A stretch of 64,000 nucleotides of DNA from Pyronema omphalodes (lineage: Eukaryota; Ascomycota; Pezizomycetes; Pezizales; Pyronemataceae). The stretch covers positions 620,001 to 684,000 of the forward strand of contig JAJJXM010000001.1 in NCBI GenBank assembly GCA_024516155.1, written 5' to 3'. The position numbers and the translations under genes are program-made. Positions 36,715 through 48,691 of this stretch are shown here, in pieces. Every line of letters begins with the position of its first letter. Position 1 is the stretch's first letter. Under the pieces are notes generated by a model, which ran no database searches, was not told the DNA's origin, and worked only from the letters and a program-made list of their open reading frames with translations.

Positions 36715-37053
36715 GGTGGGCGGGGTCCTTCAATTGCGACGATTTGGAAGGATGAATGTCGAGGAAGAAGCGCAAGATCTATCTCCGAATCGAAATTGTC
36801 GCGTTCCACAAAATTTTTTTGAACGGAAGCGTGAGGTTATGCGCTAAGGCAGGAAGAAGCTAAACCGAGTTTAGGGTATCCTACGTGAAAAACCTTGGCA
36901 ACTGCTCGCTGATCTAATCTCGAAGATAACACTAGCACACTTCTGGCTGTGAAACGATAGTCGACGACATCCATAACCATCACGGTTCATCGTCATCTGC
37001 CACCACGAATATTGAGCCTCTCCATAACCTACGTCACCGAGTCAATCGACAAC
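36715..37053. promoter_or_regulatory. shared divergent promoter, RPA190 / PRP3
   Basis: Only 339 bp separate the two start codons, so both promoters must lie here. No TATA box or named element was recognised with confidence. Confidence 0.7.
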
Positions 37054-38915
37054 ATGGACTCCTCCGGCCGCAAACGTCCCTCCTCAGATGGCACAACATC
37101 ACCTGCGAAGCGTCCCAAAGGGGGACCAGACCAAGAGCGCATCCAAAAGATGATGGCAGAAGCGCGTGCAAAAGCAGCTGCCAAAGCGGCCGAGCTGAGC
37201 GCCAGTCGACCTGCTCCCCCGGCCGCAGCTTTCTCTGCCGGGACTCCCGCGCCAGCAGCTCCTCTGTCCGCCGCAGAACGCATGGCTGCCCTCAGGTCGC
37301 GTATTGCAAACGCGGTCTCGAGATCCACCGCGAACGCTGCTGCTCCCCCAATTACCAGACCTACACCAACTCCTGTCTACCGACGAGATGAACCCGAACT
37401 TGAAGATCTCAGTAAGGCGCGTGGAGGATTGGATATTGGTCTTCATCCGGCATTGTTGGGGGACTCTATGGACAGTGGCTCTTCTCGCCGTGGCAAGGTG
37501 CAACCAAAGTTCGCAACCACCATGGCGAACCGACGAGTAGATAACGGCAAAGGAAAGCCCAAGAAGCAGCTTGATTTAAGCTTACCTCCTGTTGACCTTG
37601 TGGATCCCACCAAGAACCCATACTACGATCCGAATATTGCAGCCAAGAGCTTACAACCCCGCCGAATTGCAAAGAGTCTCCACTTCAATGAGAAAGGAAA
37701 ATACATCGAACAAGCCAATGCATTACGCCGACAAGCAGCATTGGAGGAGATGAAGAAGCGTATTGCGATGGCTGCTCGGAAGGTCGGAATCGACGAGGAC
37801 ATGCACGCCGACAAAGCCTTTGCGGTTAGTAACTCCCGTCCCCTCTCTATATCAAAGGACATAAGATGCCAATCTCCAATCCTTTAGAACATATTTAGCA
37901 TCCCATCACCTTGTGATGGCCGGAAACCTCTCTTTCTCTCTCTATCTCTCTCTATAAACCATGTCAGGAATCCATGCTGACATACTTTGTTTAGCCCCAA
38001 GAACCCCCATCCATTGAATGGTGGGACCAAGGCCTTCTTCCCACCCCCGATTACTCCTCCGACGCCCTGAAAATCGACACTCCAGACAGCATCGTTACAG
38101 TCTACATTCAGCACCCTATCCAGATTGAGCCCCCACAAGACAAACACATCCCCCCACCAAAGCCTTTACCTCTCACGCACAAAGAACAAAAGAAAGTCCG
38201 TCGACAACGTCGCGCCGCCGAACAAAAAGAGATGCAAGCCAAGATCCGACTAGGACTCGAGCCTCCCCCACCCCCGAAAATCAAAAAGAGCAACATGATG
38301 CGAGTTCTCGGCGAAGAAGCCGTTCGTGATCCCACCGCCGTAGAAGCAAGAGTCAACAAAGAAATCCGAGAACGAGAAGAAAACCATCTCGCCGCCAACG
38401 AAAGTCGGAAATTAACAAAAGAACAACGCCACGAAAAACTCTCCATCAACCAAGAAAAAGACATCGCAAAAGGAATCCATTGTCTAGTCTTCCGTATCGA
38501 ATCCCTAGCAAACGGTAGACATCGCTTCAAAATCAATAAAAATGCCGAACAACTAGGTTTAACAGGAATCTGTATTCACAGCCCGAAATTTAATCTCGTC
38601 ATCGTGGAAGGTGGAAGTTATGCCATCAATAAATATAAAAAACTCATGATCAACAGAATCGATTGGACGGAAGATGCGGCTCCTCAAGATGTCGAAGAAG
38701 ATGAAGCTCAGGAGAAATTGTCTTATGGTGCTCAAATCCCTGCGGATAAAAATAAATGTACCCTGGTTTGGGAGGGTGAATTGAAACAGAAGGGATTTAG
38801 AAAGTTTTCGGCAGAGAGATGTCCTACTGATGCTATGGCTAAGGAAAGACTTGAAAGAGGAAAAATGGAATATATGTGGACTCAGGCAAAGAATATGGTG
38901 CCGAAGGAGGAGTAG
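37054..38915 (+). CDS. PRP3: U4/U6 small nuclear ribonucleoprotein PRP3
   Basis: Two exons (37054-37824 and 37995-38915) encode 563 residues. The 170-nt intron has GTTAGT and TTAG ends and a C/T-rich stretch. The start is the first ATG; the frame upstream begins only at TTG. Prp3 binds U4/U6 stem II within the U4/U6.U5 tri-snRNP and is needed for spliceosome assembly in the nucleus. The N-terminus has a KRP-rich segment and an Ala/Lys helix. The PRP3 domain follows (about 170-400), with runs NPYYDPNI and EWWDQGLL, the latter falling just after the splice junction. The C-terminal DUF1115 domain (about 415-555) contains IHCLVFRI, KFNLVIVEGG and RIDWTED. The length is close to fission yeast Prp3. 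It converges on the kinase gene 0.65 kb downstream. Confidence 0.95.
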
Positions 38916-39567
38916 AGAACAGAGAGGACATCTTAATATCTAGAAAGAAAGAAAGAAAAAGCGGAGGTTTTGGTGGAAGATATCTATCTATACACAGCAT
39001 GTGTGTATGTATGTGTGTGTTTTTTTTTTTCTCTCACGAAAAAAAGAAAGTAGCTAGCATATTAGCTCTAACTATTGTAACTAATTTTGTTGCTCAAAAA
39101 TAAAAAACGAATAAAGCACAAGTCACTCTACTAATTGGAATTCCATCTTCATATTTGATGCAGCATGTTTTTATTTTTATTTTTTTATTTTTTTTTATTT
39201 TTGCATAGGGTTCATTACAAGTGAGCCCCTAACTCCACTACCACCACTATGTGCAAAGTAAGGATGTTTTACAAATTCACAAATCATCTCTGAAATATTT
39301 TAATATTTTAATATGTTTTTGAAGCAGCACATTACGCCATTTCTAGTCTCTAAATTTTGGTTCAACCCAATCATTTCTATTAATCTCTTTCATCTATGTA
39401 TACTTTCCACAATACCTCTCATGGTCCCATGTACCAAAAACCCTAAAAACCAAAAACCAAAAAACCACAATGACCATAGCAGGCCAAATCTATTCCACAA
39501 TATCCCACATACAAAAATGAAGGTTTCAAAGCCTGTATTATAGCTCCATGTAATGAGGATTCTAAAT
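38916..39567. other. convergent spacer PRP3 / kinase
   Basis: 652 bp between two 3' ends. T- and A-rich, with a (TTTTTA)-like run near 39168-39200 and a GT run near 38999-39020, consistent with two terminators. No gene. Confidence 0.55.
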
Positions 39568-41253
39568 CTACTCTTCTGGCACGCCTTCAAAAACTGGATG
39601 CTGAAGTGCCTGTGGTTGTTAGTTTCCCTTTATTTAACAACCTTTCTGGTCACAATGACGGTGACGGTGATGGTGACTGGGACGGTGATTGAGACTGGGA
39701 CTTACCTCCTCCGCTGAGAGTCTGTCGCCACTCTCATATGTTAATAGTTTACTTGCAAGATCCCTCATTAATGGTGTTCCGTTGGGTAGTATCTCTTCCC
39801 ATGGTTTAGTTGGCATTTGATGGAACTGGATTTTCTTGAAGTCTGGGAAATGTTTCGTCTCCTATTATCGTCTGTTAGCCATTGTTTTCTATCTTCCTTG
39901 TTTTCATCCTCTTTCCTATTATCCTCCCTCGAACCACACCCCAACCGAACCCCCCCCCCCCCCCACCACCACCATCCCCAAGGTAAAATTCAACTTATCA
40001 CTTACCGGCCAAGTCTCAGAAGTTGGTGTTCCCAAAGTCTTAAAAATACTCGCAATCAACCTTAGTTCCGACCCCAAATCACCAGCTTCGAATAATGCTT
40101 CTCCACCTCTAATACATTCCGCCAATACACAACCCGTAGCCCACATATCCACACCCGTTCCATAAGCCTGATGACCAAACAACAATTCCGGGGCTCTATA
40201 ACAAGTAGTTCCCACATCAGTAATTTTATTATCCTCCGTCTCTTGTCCATCAGGGGTGTAAGCAATTCCAAAATCTGCTATAATAGCAGGTCCAAGACAG
40301 GCGAGAAATAAAATATTACTCGGCTTGATGTCTCTATGGATGATTCCATGTTTATGGATATGTGCAAGACCACTGAGGATATCACGGATGATACTAAGAG
40401 CCCGCCATTGGACGGGGACTAGATTCTTTTCTAATGAGGACGCCAAGCTATGCGGGAGAAAGGGAAGGACTATCACGAAGGTTGAGGGGGGGAGAGTAAA
40501 GGTTTCGATGAGCTTGATGACATTGGGGTGAGGGGGTAAAGAGCTGATGATTTGGGCTTCTTGCTTGGAGTTGTGCGGTGGTTGTTGGGCGGAGAGACTG
40601 GTGACTTTTAAGGCGACTAGTTGTTTCCTGTTTGGGTTGCTGGATTCCGATAGGGCTTTGTAGATGCTGGAAAAGACACCGGAGGCGATATGGGTGGCAG
40701 TTTTGTAAGGACCTGGAGAGTTTATTAGTATTGTATATTAGGGAGAGATTAGAGATGTATACCGATTGATTCAACTTGTTCTTGTTGGTGGAAAAATTGG
40801 AAGTTGTTATCAGTTCCACTTCCTGAGCTGCCAGCTTGGGAGACTGTTGAATTGTCTGGTTCCGCTTCAAGGGAGGTCTTTGAGGCTGCGGCTGCTTGCA
40901 ATTGTGCTAATTTGGCGGACCAGAGTCGGATGTAATTTTCCTAGTGTTTTAGTTAGCCAATAAATTCGTGACGATCAGATAATGAGTAATGGTTTGTGGT
41001 TAAATTGGGAAATGGTTACCTTGGAATAAGATTGACATAAAATGTCACTCTCCACTTGTTGAGCCATACTCATAGCTTGGGCTCTTTGTATCTGGGGATC
41101 TGAAAGAGAGAGGGCTGTTGCTCTTCATAAAGAGCCAGATTGTCAGTATTGTGCATGTTAATCAGAATTGATTGGAACGGTCCCTTACATTTTGTCCACG
41201 ACGGCCAAACGCTCGACAAAGCCCATGGAGGACTGCCATGATGAGGCGGCCAT
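39568..41253 (-). CDS. CDK-like Ser/Thr kinase resembling CAK-family Csk1
   Basis: Six exons on the minus strand (41253-41189, 41122-41020, 40940-40763, 40712-40006, 39861-39706, 39609-39568) encode 416 residues, all joined in frame with GT-AG introns. The kinase domain starts near residue 120. The glycine loop is degenerate (IASGVFSSIYKA, 124-135). The ATP lysine is K151 in VALKV. The catalytic loop is HRDIKPSN (241-248), DFG is at 262-264 and APE at 289-291. The T-loop ends DVGTTCYRAPE, with no PSTAIRE helix. The overall form recalls fungal CDK-activating kinases of the Csk1 type, which phosphorylate CDK T-loops; this is inference from resemblance. The N-terminal 110 residues are Ser/Gln-rich and helical. 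The last coding exon is 42 nt. Intron 4 carries a 15-nt C run, which is G-rich in the transcript. Confidence 0.85.
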
Positions 41254-43026
41254 GATGCAGTGATACCCGTCGAGGGTAGCTGGCGGCGGGAAACGGATGG
41301 ACTAGATTACGGTTACTGTATATGGAGTATAGATTATGGAGTGACCGAGAATCTGAGTATGTATCGACACTTGATGGATTTAGTTGCTACTGCTTCGCTA
41401 CCGTTCTTTCCAACGCCACGATCTTCGAAGCGGATCCTCGACGGTTAACTGTCAATGTACCCCAGTGTGCTCAACCGCAATGACTTGATAATCGATAATT
41501 CTGATAAATCTGATAATTCTGATGATGGACACAAGCGATAGATGATCGATCCAGTGGTTGTACCCGAGCGAGTACAGTGGTCAATATGAAAGTGGAGTTG
41601 GAAGTTGTGGCGTTCCTTTTTGTCCTGCCCTTCGTTCGCCCTTGCGCTGGCATCTCCTGCGGCACTTACTGTCATTTTAGTTTACTAGTGACGCCACACC
41701 ACAGCCCGCCAAAGCACACTGGCGAGCGTGCCCTTAATTTTAACAACGCCAAAGCCCGAACCAGGTAATTGATGGCCAATTTACGTGCAGACTACGGCTG
41801 CCAAATCGACGGTGCAGATTTGTACATTTATTCTCAGACATTGATTGGGCTTCGATGGAAGTTTTTTTTGTGCGGTTATTCTCAGACTATGATTGGGCTT
41901 CGGGGAAGAGCTTTTTGTATGCACGGTACATATCTCGAAGAGCTCTCATCTCTCAGCTCGAGGGAAAAGATACACTAGTCCGTATGCGGATAACCGGTGT
42001 TAACCCTAATCTACACAGAGCCTCAACGCCACGGCACATGCGGATCACTAGCCACACATGCGCCATCTCTCCGCAGACCAACAAGCAATGGCATCCATGA
42101 AATGCGCGCTATTATTCTGCTGAATGACGATGACCCACTTGAGGATCCACTAGACATAGGGAGCTTTCGTAGTTGTATGTAGATGAAGATGGAGATGATT
42201 GAAACAGAGAGAGTGGAATGTATACAGAATTTACACAAAATTAAAAATAAAATAAAATATTCTCCAATAACACATGACTGCACAAATAAAAAAAAATAAC
42301 AACAACAACTACAACTACAACAACAACAATCGCCACCCTTAGTCAGCTCCCGGGTCAGACTCGATGCCTGCTTCGCCGGGCCATCCGCACCCTTTCTTGG
42401 ACGGCACACACACTCGCTCGCTCGCTCTTGAACTCTCCCGCCTCGCCTCGACTCGACGACAACTCAACTTGCTCCTGCCCTGCCCTGCCCTTGCTCACTC
42501 GCTCGCTCGCTCGCTCGTCCTTATGCTAAGAAACCCTTCCTCTCATCCCGCCGACGTCGCGCACCATCTCCACTAGTCCTCCCCGCCTACACCGCTCCGC
42601 TGCACAGGAGCCATCACGAATTCAGGAAGGCATTAACCGGCGGCAAAGAACGACAAGGAAATACAAAACATAATCAAAGTCCGCACGACCCGAAAACCAG
42701 TACACACATCATCAATCTACACACACGACACCCCCCCCACACACACCGAACGCCTGCACAGACCACTACTCCCTTTCCGACAACCAAGGACCACCAAGTC
42801 AGCTCCTCCCTGCGCCCTGAGATTACGATCCATATTTTGATGTACCCGGTGCTTGCAATCCGACTTTCATTGCCAGTGCCGTCCTCCGCTACCATTTTCA
42901 CGACCAGACCCCCCAAGAAGGCTTCGAGAGCCTGAAAAGACAGATCTTTTTCCTTTCTCCGATACCAATTCGTGAAGCACTGGATTGCATATTACCACCT
43001 CGTCGGATAAGACGATCTAAGGTCCT
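41254..43026. other. divergent intergenic region, kinase / SYP1
   Basis: 1.77 kb between two start codons. No gene is recognised; short open frames lack motifs. A near-repeat of TTCTCAGACWTTGATTGGGCTTCG-like sequence occurs around 41832-41853 and 41880-41901. Towards SYP1 there are CAA/AAC runs (42300-42330) and (GCTC)n runs (42413-42515), which probably fall in its promoter or leader. Confidence 0.5.
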
Positions 43027-45810
43027 ATGACCACTGCCGCTATGGAGCAGATCGAGCTCGATCGTTCAGAGTACCCGACAATTGTGGTATGTCTCCACGT
43101 CGGCGCAGCGAGCAGTCAGCCCTATTCCTGTATTGCAGTTGCCATTGCGCGCTGCTTCTGCATCGTCATGCGCATGCGGGCGAACCTCGCAGTAGGGAAC
43201 CGATTGCTAATGCGAATTGCTTTATAGAATTTCGTTCAACCTTCTCCCGCGGTGAAGCTGTTGCGCGATAGATTGCACAAGGGACAAATATTGAACAACG
43301 AGATCGCCGACTGGATACAGGTGACTTTCTACACAACTCGTCTATTGGCAGCGAACTCATGAATTGTAGGAACGTCGAAGAGCTGAAGATGCATACGTCC
43401 AAGCCCTTACAAAGCTAGCGAAGAGACCGTTTCCGGGGGAGATCACGGAGATGGGCGTTTTCACTGCCCCATGGACGCGTATCGTGGAATCTACTTCGGC
43501 TCTGGCGGCAGCGCATCATCAATTGTCGCAGAAACTTGATAGTGAGGTGGAAAGGCCTATCCGTGAATTCGCAAGCCGGAACTCGGAGTGGGCGGGAATG
43601 AAGGTTATGGAATCCAACTTGAGTGCAGTTGCAAAGTTAATTGATTCAACGGAGGAACGAGCGGATAGATTGCGGAGAAAAGGAACTCGAGCAAAGGCTA
43701 CTCATGTCGCTGAGGCTGCGCAAGCCGTGTCTAATGCTCACGCTGAATGGGATAGTCAAGCGCCATTTGTATTTGAGAAACTACAGGCTGCGGATGAGTC
43801 GCGGTGTAATCATCTTAGGGATGCGTTAACGCGGTTGCAAACATTGGAGTTAGACCATGCACAGGCCTCAGTTCAATCTGCCTCCGAGGTTCTGACAGTA
43901 ATCCTGGACATAAATACCACCGAGGAGATCAAAGCTTTCGCACATAAAGCCACCTATTCAAGGCCGAAAATCGAAAGACAACAAAGCCGAACACTCAACC
44001 ACGCAACATATCCTGCCACCCCGTCAATTGTAACCGACGATTCTGTTAGTGTACGGTCATCGGGCTCAGGGGGTGTGCACTCGGTGGGAGGTGAGCTGCT
44101 AAATACAAGTAGTTATCGTAAGTCAATATACTGAGCAGACTTAGCAGGAACCCACGGAATGGGACTCAAACGATTGGGAACAGTACTGCGGAATCGATCG
44201 AACCGGAATAGCATCTTTCACCGGTCCGGTTCACCAGACAAGCGACGTGGTAGCATCCCGCCGCTGCCTCCATCGCCGCAAAATTCGAGAGATGACTCCT
44301 TGTCAAATAATGTGTCGACCTTGGGTGTACCAGGAGTATCCCCTATCGACCAGCTACCACCACAAAGCCCTCAGAGCAACGGCAACCACCACCCATTATC
44401 ACCGCCGCCTTCATCAGGAGGACCCCCATCGGTGACCGTAACTTTGGATGAGGTATGGATTGTCTATGTAGGGGTTGAATACATGACTGACAGAATATAG
44501 CCCCGTACGGACTCGGAAGGCTACACAATACGTCCTGCAGTACAGGATCTTGCAGCATCCGCATTACCAGACGAAGGACCAGAAGAAAGCCAGCCTCAAT
44601 TCAAAGTCGAAATCAAAAACGACGTCATCCACGAAGAAGAGGAGGAAGCAGACGCCGCCTTATCCAAGGTTGCAGAGACCCTGCGTGCTGTATGTTATGA
44701 GACCCTATTTTATATCCTCATATGTCTAACAGATACCAGCAAAACACCGTCTCTCGCAAAACCCGCGGTCGCCGCGATGTCCGCAATACTGTCTTCTACC
44801 CCAACCCCGAGCTTACACCCGACTTGACCGGATCCCCACCGTTGACTCCTATGCGTATGCCTCCCCGGTCCCCTGGTGGCTTCGAAGACAACTCCGATAC
44901 CCGCTCCATCAAATCAGCACATTCGGTAAATAGTCTTGCCGCCAACATCATGCGCCACCCCGATCTTTTAGCACCTGGCTTAAGTGCCTCCTTAATCGAG
45001 TCTGTCAGCATTACATTCGAGGCACACCGTCCTGTCAAGACTCTCGTCCACGGTGAAATTGCTCTCGCTTACAACCCCCTCGGAATGACCACCGACGAGA
45101 CTCCAATTACCCTAAGAATGGACAATTTCTCCGTTCTTGAAAAAGTCGCCCCTAACCCAACATTTATCACTTCCATTCCGGATCATGCGGGTTCTTACCA
45201 CCTTGCTCCCCAGAATCTTCACAACAAAACTGCTGTGGCGTTTAAATACCAGGTCCATTTGGCTTCTGTCGCCGATATTTCATTTTCCCCTATCATCGTC
45301 ACCCCTGTTTGGCGGTTGGAGGATGATAAGGCTTCCGTTATCGTGACTTATAAACCAAACCCTCAATACCACCGCCTCGCAGGATTCGAAGGAAAACCTT
45401 TCACCCTCCGTAACTTGGCAGTTATCGTAGGTGTTGATGGAGCTCACGCTGCTTCCTGCCAATCTAAGCCCCAGGGAACTTTCCATAAAGACAAGGGCCG
45501 TTTGAAGTGGGCATTGGGAGACATTACGGTTGATCCCCAGGGCGGCGAACAGAAGCTATTGGCTCGATTCCAGGTTGATCAAATGGCCAGAGCGGTGCCG
45601 GTGGAGGTGAAATGGGAGGTGACTGGAGAAGATGCGGAGACTGTTGGTAGTGGGTTAACGTTATCGAGGGAGGTTAGGAAGGGTGAGGGGGAGTTAATGG
45701 AAATTGATCCGTTTGCGGATGAGGATGGAGAGAAGGAGGATGCGGCTCCGGAGTGGGAACAGGTCAATATGGTTAGGAAGGTTATGAGTGGAAGGTTTAC
45801 TTCTAGTTAA
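43027..45810 (+). CDS. SYP1: SYP1-type endocytic adaptor (F-BAR + mu-homology domain)
   Basis: Six exons: 43027-43086, 43228-43320, 43370-44090, 44148-44452, 44501-44689, 44740-45810, giving 812 residues. The N-terminal F-BAR domain (about 1-260) is helical with runs such as KLLRDRLHKGQILNNEIADW and ERRRAEDAYVQALTKLAKR. The middle (about 280-530) is Ser/Pro-rich with basic patches. The C-terminal mu-homology domain runs from about residue 541 (LIESVSITFEAHRPVKTLVHGE) to the end. Syp1 and its FCHo relatives act early at clathrin-coated pits and influence septins. Exon 3 is ended at GTGAGC (44091) because the later GTAAGT (44118) would leave an intron of only 27-30 nt. The 3' end of that intron is a TAGCAG tandem acceptor, allowing one extra Ala. 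In the 44690-44739 intron, only the later of two AGs keeps the frame. Confidence 0.92.
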
Positions 45811-46740
45811 ACATGTTGTTAAGACAGGGGCTGGGAGGGAGTAATTGGATTGGAATTTAAGAAACCTGGGAAATATATCAAAGGGATTATTAAGTAGGAT
45901 GTAGGATTTGACAGGTGTTTGATAGGATAGTCTAGGCTAGGAATGAAAGGGAGGAAGTATAAGGGGTCCGGGATCTGGGGTCTGGGGTTTGGGGTCTACG
46001 TCGGTCGGCGTCTCAAAGGTTGTTTTCGCTGCTTTTCTTTTTTTCTCTTTTTTTTTATACGTCACTTCCTGATTATTTTTCAAGATATTTTTTTCTTTTC
46101 TTTGTGTATTTCTCTCTCTCTCTCTCTCTTTTTTTATTTTTTATTTTTTTATTTTTTTTATTGCTGCATAAATATACCGGATGTGTTGTTTATTGTTGCT
46201 GCTTATTTTTTTTTTGTTGGTTGTTGGTTGTTGGTGTTCTTTCTTTTCCTTCCTTTTACTTACTTTTTTTTTTCTCTGTTGCTTTTTTTTTATACCTTAC
46301 TTTCTTACTTTCTTACTTTATCTTTATCTTTATTTTTTTTCTCTTCTTCGTTTTCTCATTTGTCGGAAAGCATTTTCGTATACACCAGGAATACCTCAAA
46401 GATACAAAGATGAAAAGATACAAAGATGAAGCAAAAGATTATCAAAAGATACAAAGATATCAAAGAAGCTGATTAAAAAAATATCAAAGAAGCTGATTGA
46501 AAAATATCAAAAAACAATTGGAATCTAAGTATGGATAGCTTTTTTGTACAATCTTTTATGTCTATCTTTATCTTTATGTTCATCTTTATGTTCATCTCGT
46601 TATCTTTATCTTCATCTCCCTATCTTTATCTTTATGTTCATCTCTCCATCTGTATTTTCTTTTTTCTTTACGTTTTTTTATACGGAAATATTTTTTTATT
46701 GAATGTCTTGATATCTCGATATCTTCTGTCTCGCTATCTT

Positions 46741-46870
46741 CTGTCTCTGTCTTCTGTCTCTGTCTTCTGTCTCTGTCTTCTGTCTCTGTCTTCTGTCTCT
46801 GTCTTCTGTCTCTGTCTTCTGTCTCTGTCTTCTGTCTCTGTCTTCTGTCTCTGTCTTCTGTCTCTGTCTT
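46741..46870 (+). repeat. CTGTCTCTGTCTT 13-mer, ten copies
   Basis: Ten perfect tandem copies, pyrimidine-rich on the plus strand. Thirteen is not a multiple of three, so all three frames carry the same cyclic 13-residue peptide, which explains an open frame here without a gene. Confidence 0.95.
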
Positions 46871-47645
46871 CTTTCTGTCTCCTTATCGCCAGTCACCGAT
46901 CACCAGTCGTCAGTCATCAGTTACCAGTCATCAGTCACCAGTCATAAATATCTTTCTAACTGGGGTTATGCTATTTCTTTCTCATTCCCTTGTCCCTTTC
47001 TAAATCCCTTCTCATTCCTTATTTCCTTATTTCCTTTTTTCTTGGACTTTCTCATTTCCTGCCTTCCCTTGGACTTTCTTGGGCTTTCCATATTGTAAAC
47101 AGGCTGGTTTTTTTCCTTCCTCTCTTCTTTTGAGTTATTTCGTTATTTCGTTCTGGAGAAATAGTAGTAAAAATGTAAAAATGTAAAATGTAAACATGTA
47201 AAATGTAATTAATGCTGAAGATATAATCAAGGATAAGATATAATAAGATATAATATAAGGATAAGATATAAGCATAAGATATAAGGATAAGATATAATAA
47301 GATATAATATAAGGATAAGATATAAGCATAAGATATAAGGATATAATATAAGATGAAGACATAATTGGATAAGAGAAAGATAAAGAGCAAATTGGATAAG
47401 ATATATATAGGATTATGTGTATTGGTTTGGTTAGTTGGATTATGTGTATTGGTCTGGTTAGCTGGTTAGTTGTTTAGCTTGGGTTAGCTTGGGTTAGTTT
47501 GGTTAGCTTTGTTAGCTTGGGTTAGCTTGGTTAGTTGGATTATGTGAGATGGGATGGTATATTTCTAGTATATTTCTGATCTCATTTCCAGTAGACTAAG
47601 ACTGAGACTAAGACTGAGACTGTGGATTGAATCGAATTGTATCAA

Positions 47646-47748
47646 GTTAAGTTAAGTTAAGTTAAGTTAAGTTAAGTTAAGTTAAGTTAAGTTAAGTTAA
47701 GTTAAGTCAAGTTAAGTCAAGTTAAGTCAAGTTAAGTTAAGTTAAGTT
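47646..47748 (+). repeat. GTTAA pentamer array with GTCAA variants
   Basis: About 20 pentamers. The variant GTCAA occurs three times, strictly alternating with GTTAA (47706-47730), so a 10-bp higher-order unit has itself been copied. Confidence 0.95.
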
Positions 47749-48691
47749 ACATATCAATAATATCAAAATCAAAATCAAAATCACAATCTACAATCTACAA
47801 TCTACAACCCCCAATCTACAACCCCCAATCTACAAGTGATAAACCATCTATTCTAATCCACAGCTTCGCTCTCTCATTCATTATAGCGAAGATAGTAAGT
47901 TGAGGTTAAGGTTAAGGTTGATTACATCATGCCCACCCCTACTGCACTTGAACTGTACTTGGTAGAGGGTATCTAGGTATCTATGTAGGTACCAGGGGTG
48001 TAGGGATGCCTGTGGTGCCTATGCTGCCTATGCTGCCTATGCTGCCTTCGGTATTGGTGCCTTTGCTGCCTATGTAAGCATCATCAAAAACGGGAGTTCT
48101 AACCAAAGGCAGCACAGCACCATTACACAAGAATCGCAAGCTATAAGATCAAAAAAAAAAAAAGTCATTAGGTTATGTATATATTTCCTTACCAATCTTT
48201 TTCGTTAATAATATCAAGTTAATTCAAACTACAGTATCAAAATTTCACAATCAAAAGATACGATCAAAAGATACAATCAAAAGATACGATCAAAAGATAC
48301 GATCAAAAGATACGATCAAAAAAAAAGAAAAAAAAAAGATAGATGAGTAGATGAGTAGATAAGTAGATAGATATTTAACAGTTAACAGTTCAAAAAAAGA
48401 AAGAAAAAGGAAAAACAAAATTCATTAAGCATCAAACATCGCATCGCTAGTAAGGTAAGCAGGCAAGCAAGCAAGCTCCAAACTCCATCCCAAATCAAAA
48501 ATGCATCTTTGCATCAATCTAAGTATATCTTGCTGTGTGTTGGTGGGCACTTTCACCATCTCCTCTCGCCCCCTCTCTCCTCCCTCCACTCTCACCCCAA
48601 CACACCCACCCCCCACTCCCCTCACCCCCCTACTAGGCTAGGGTATCAACAATCATCCCCCTCGTTCCAAAATCCGCATACCATCCCTCTT

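Larger units (their letters stand above)
45811..48691. other. repeat-rich convergent spacer, SYP1 / FUSC gene
   Basis: 2.9 kb between two 3' ends, with no gene. It is pyrimidine-rich at first (46020-46380). Then come TCTTTATGTTCA-type runs (46560-46650), a 13-mer array (46741-46870), ATAAGATATAAGG-type runs (about 47220-47345), GGTTAGCTTG-type runs (about 47400-47545), a GTTAA array (47646-47748), CAATCTACAA units (about 47787-47835) and a 13-bp TCAAAAGATACGA unit (about 48251-48318). Open frames here are translations of these repeats. Confidence 0.7.

Noticed and set aside
44118..44147. GTAAGT-TAG/CAG as the SYP1 third intron
   Set aside because: Only 27-30 nt, below the working minimum for fungal introns; the GTGAGC donor at 44091 gives 54-57 nt in frame.
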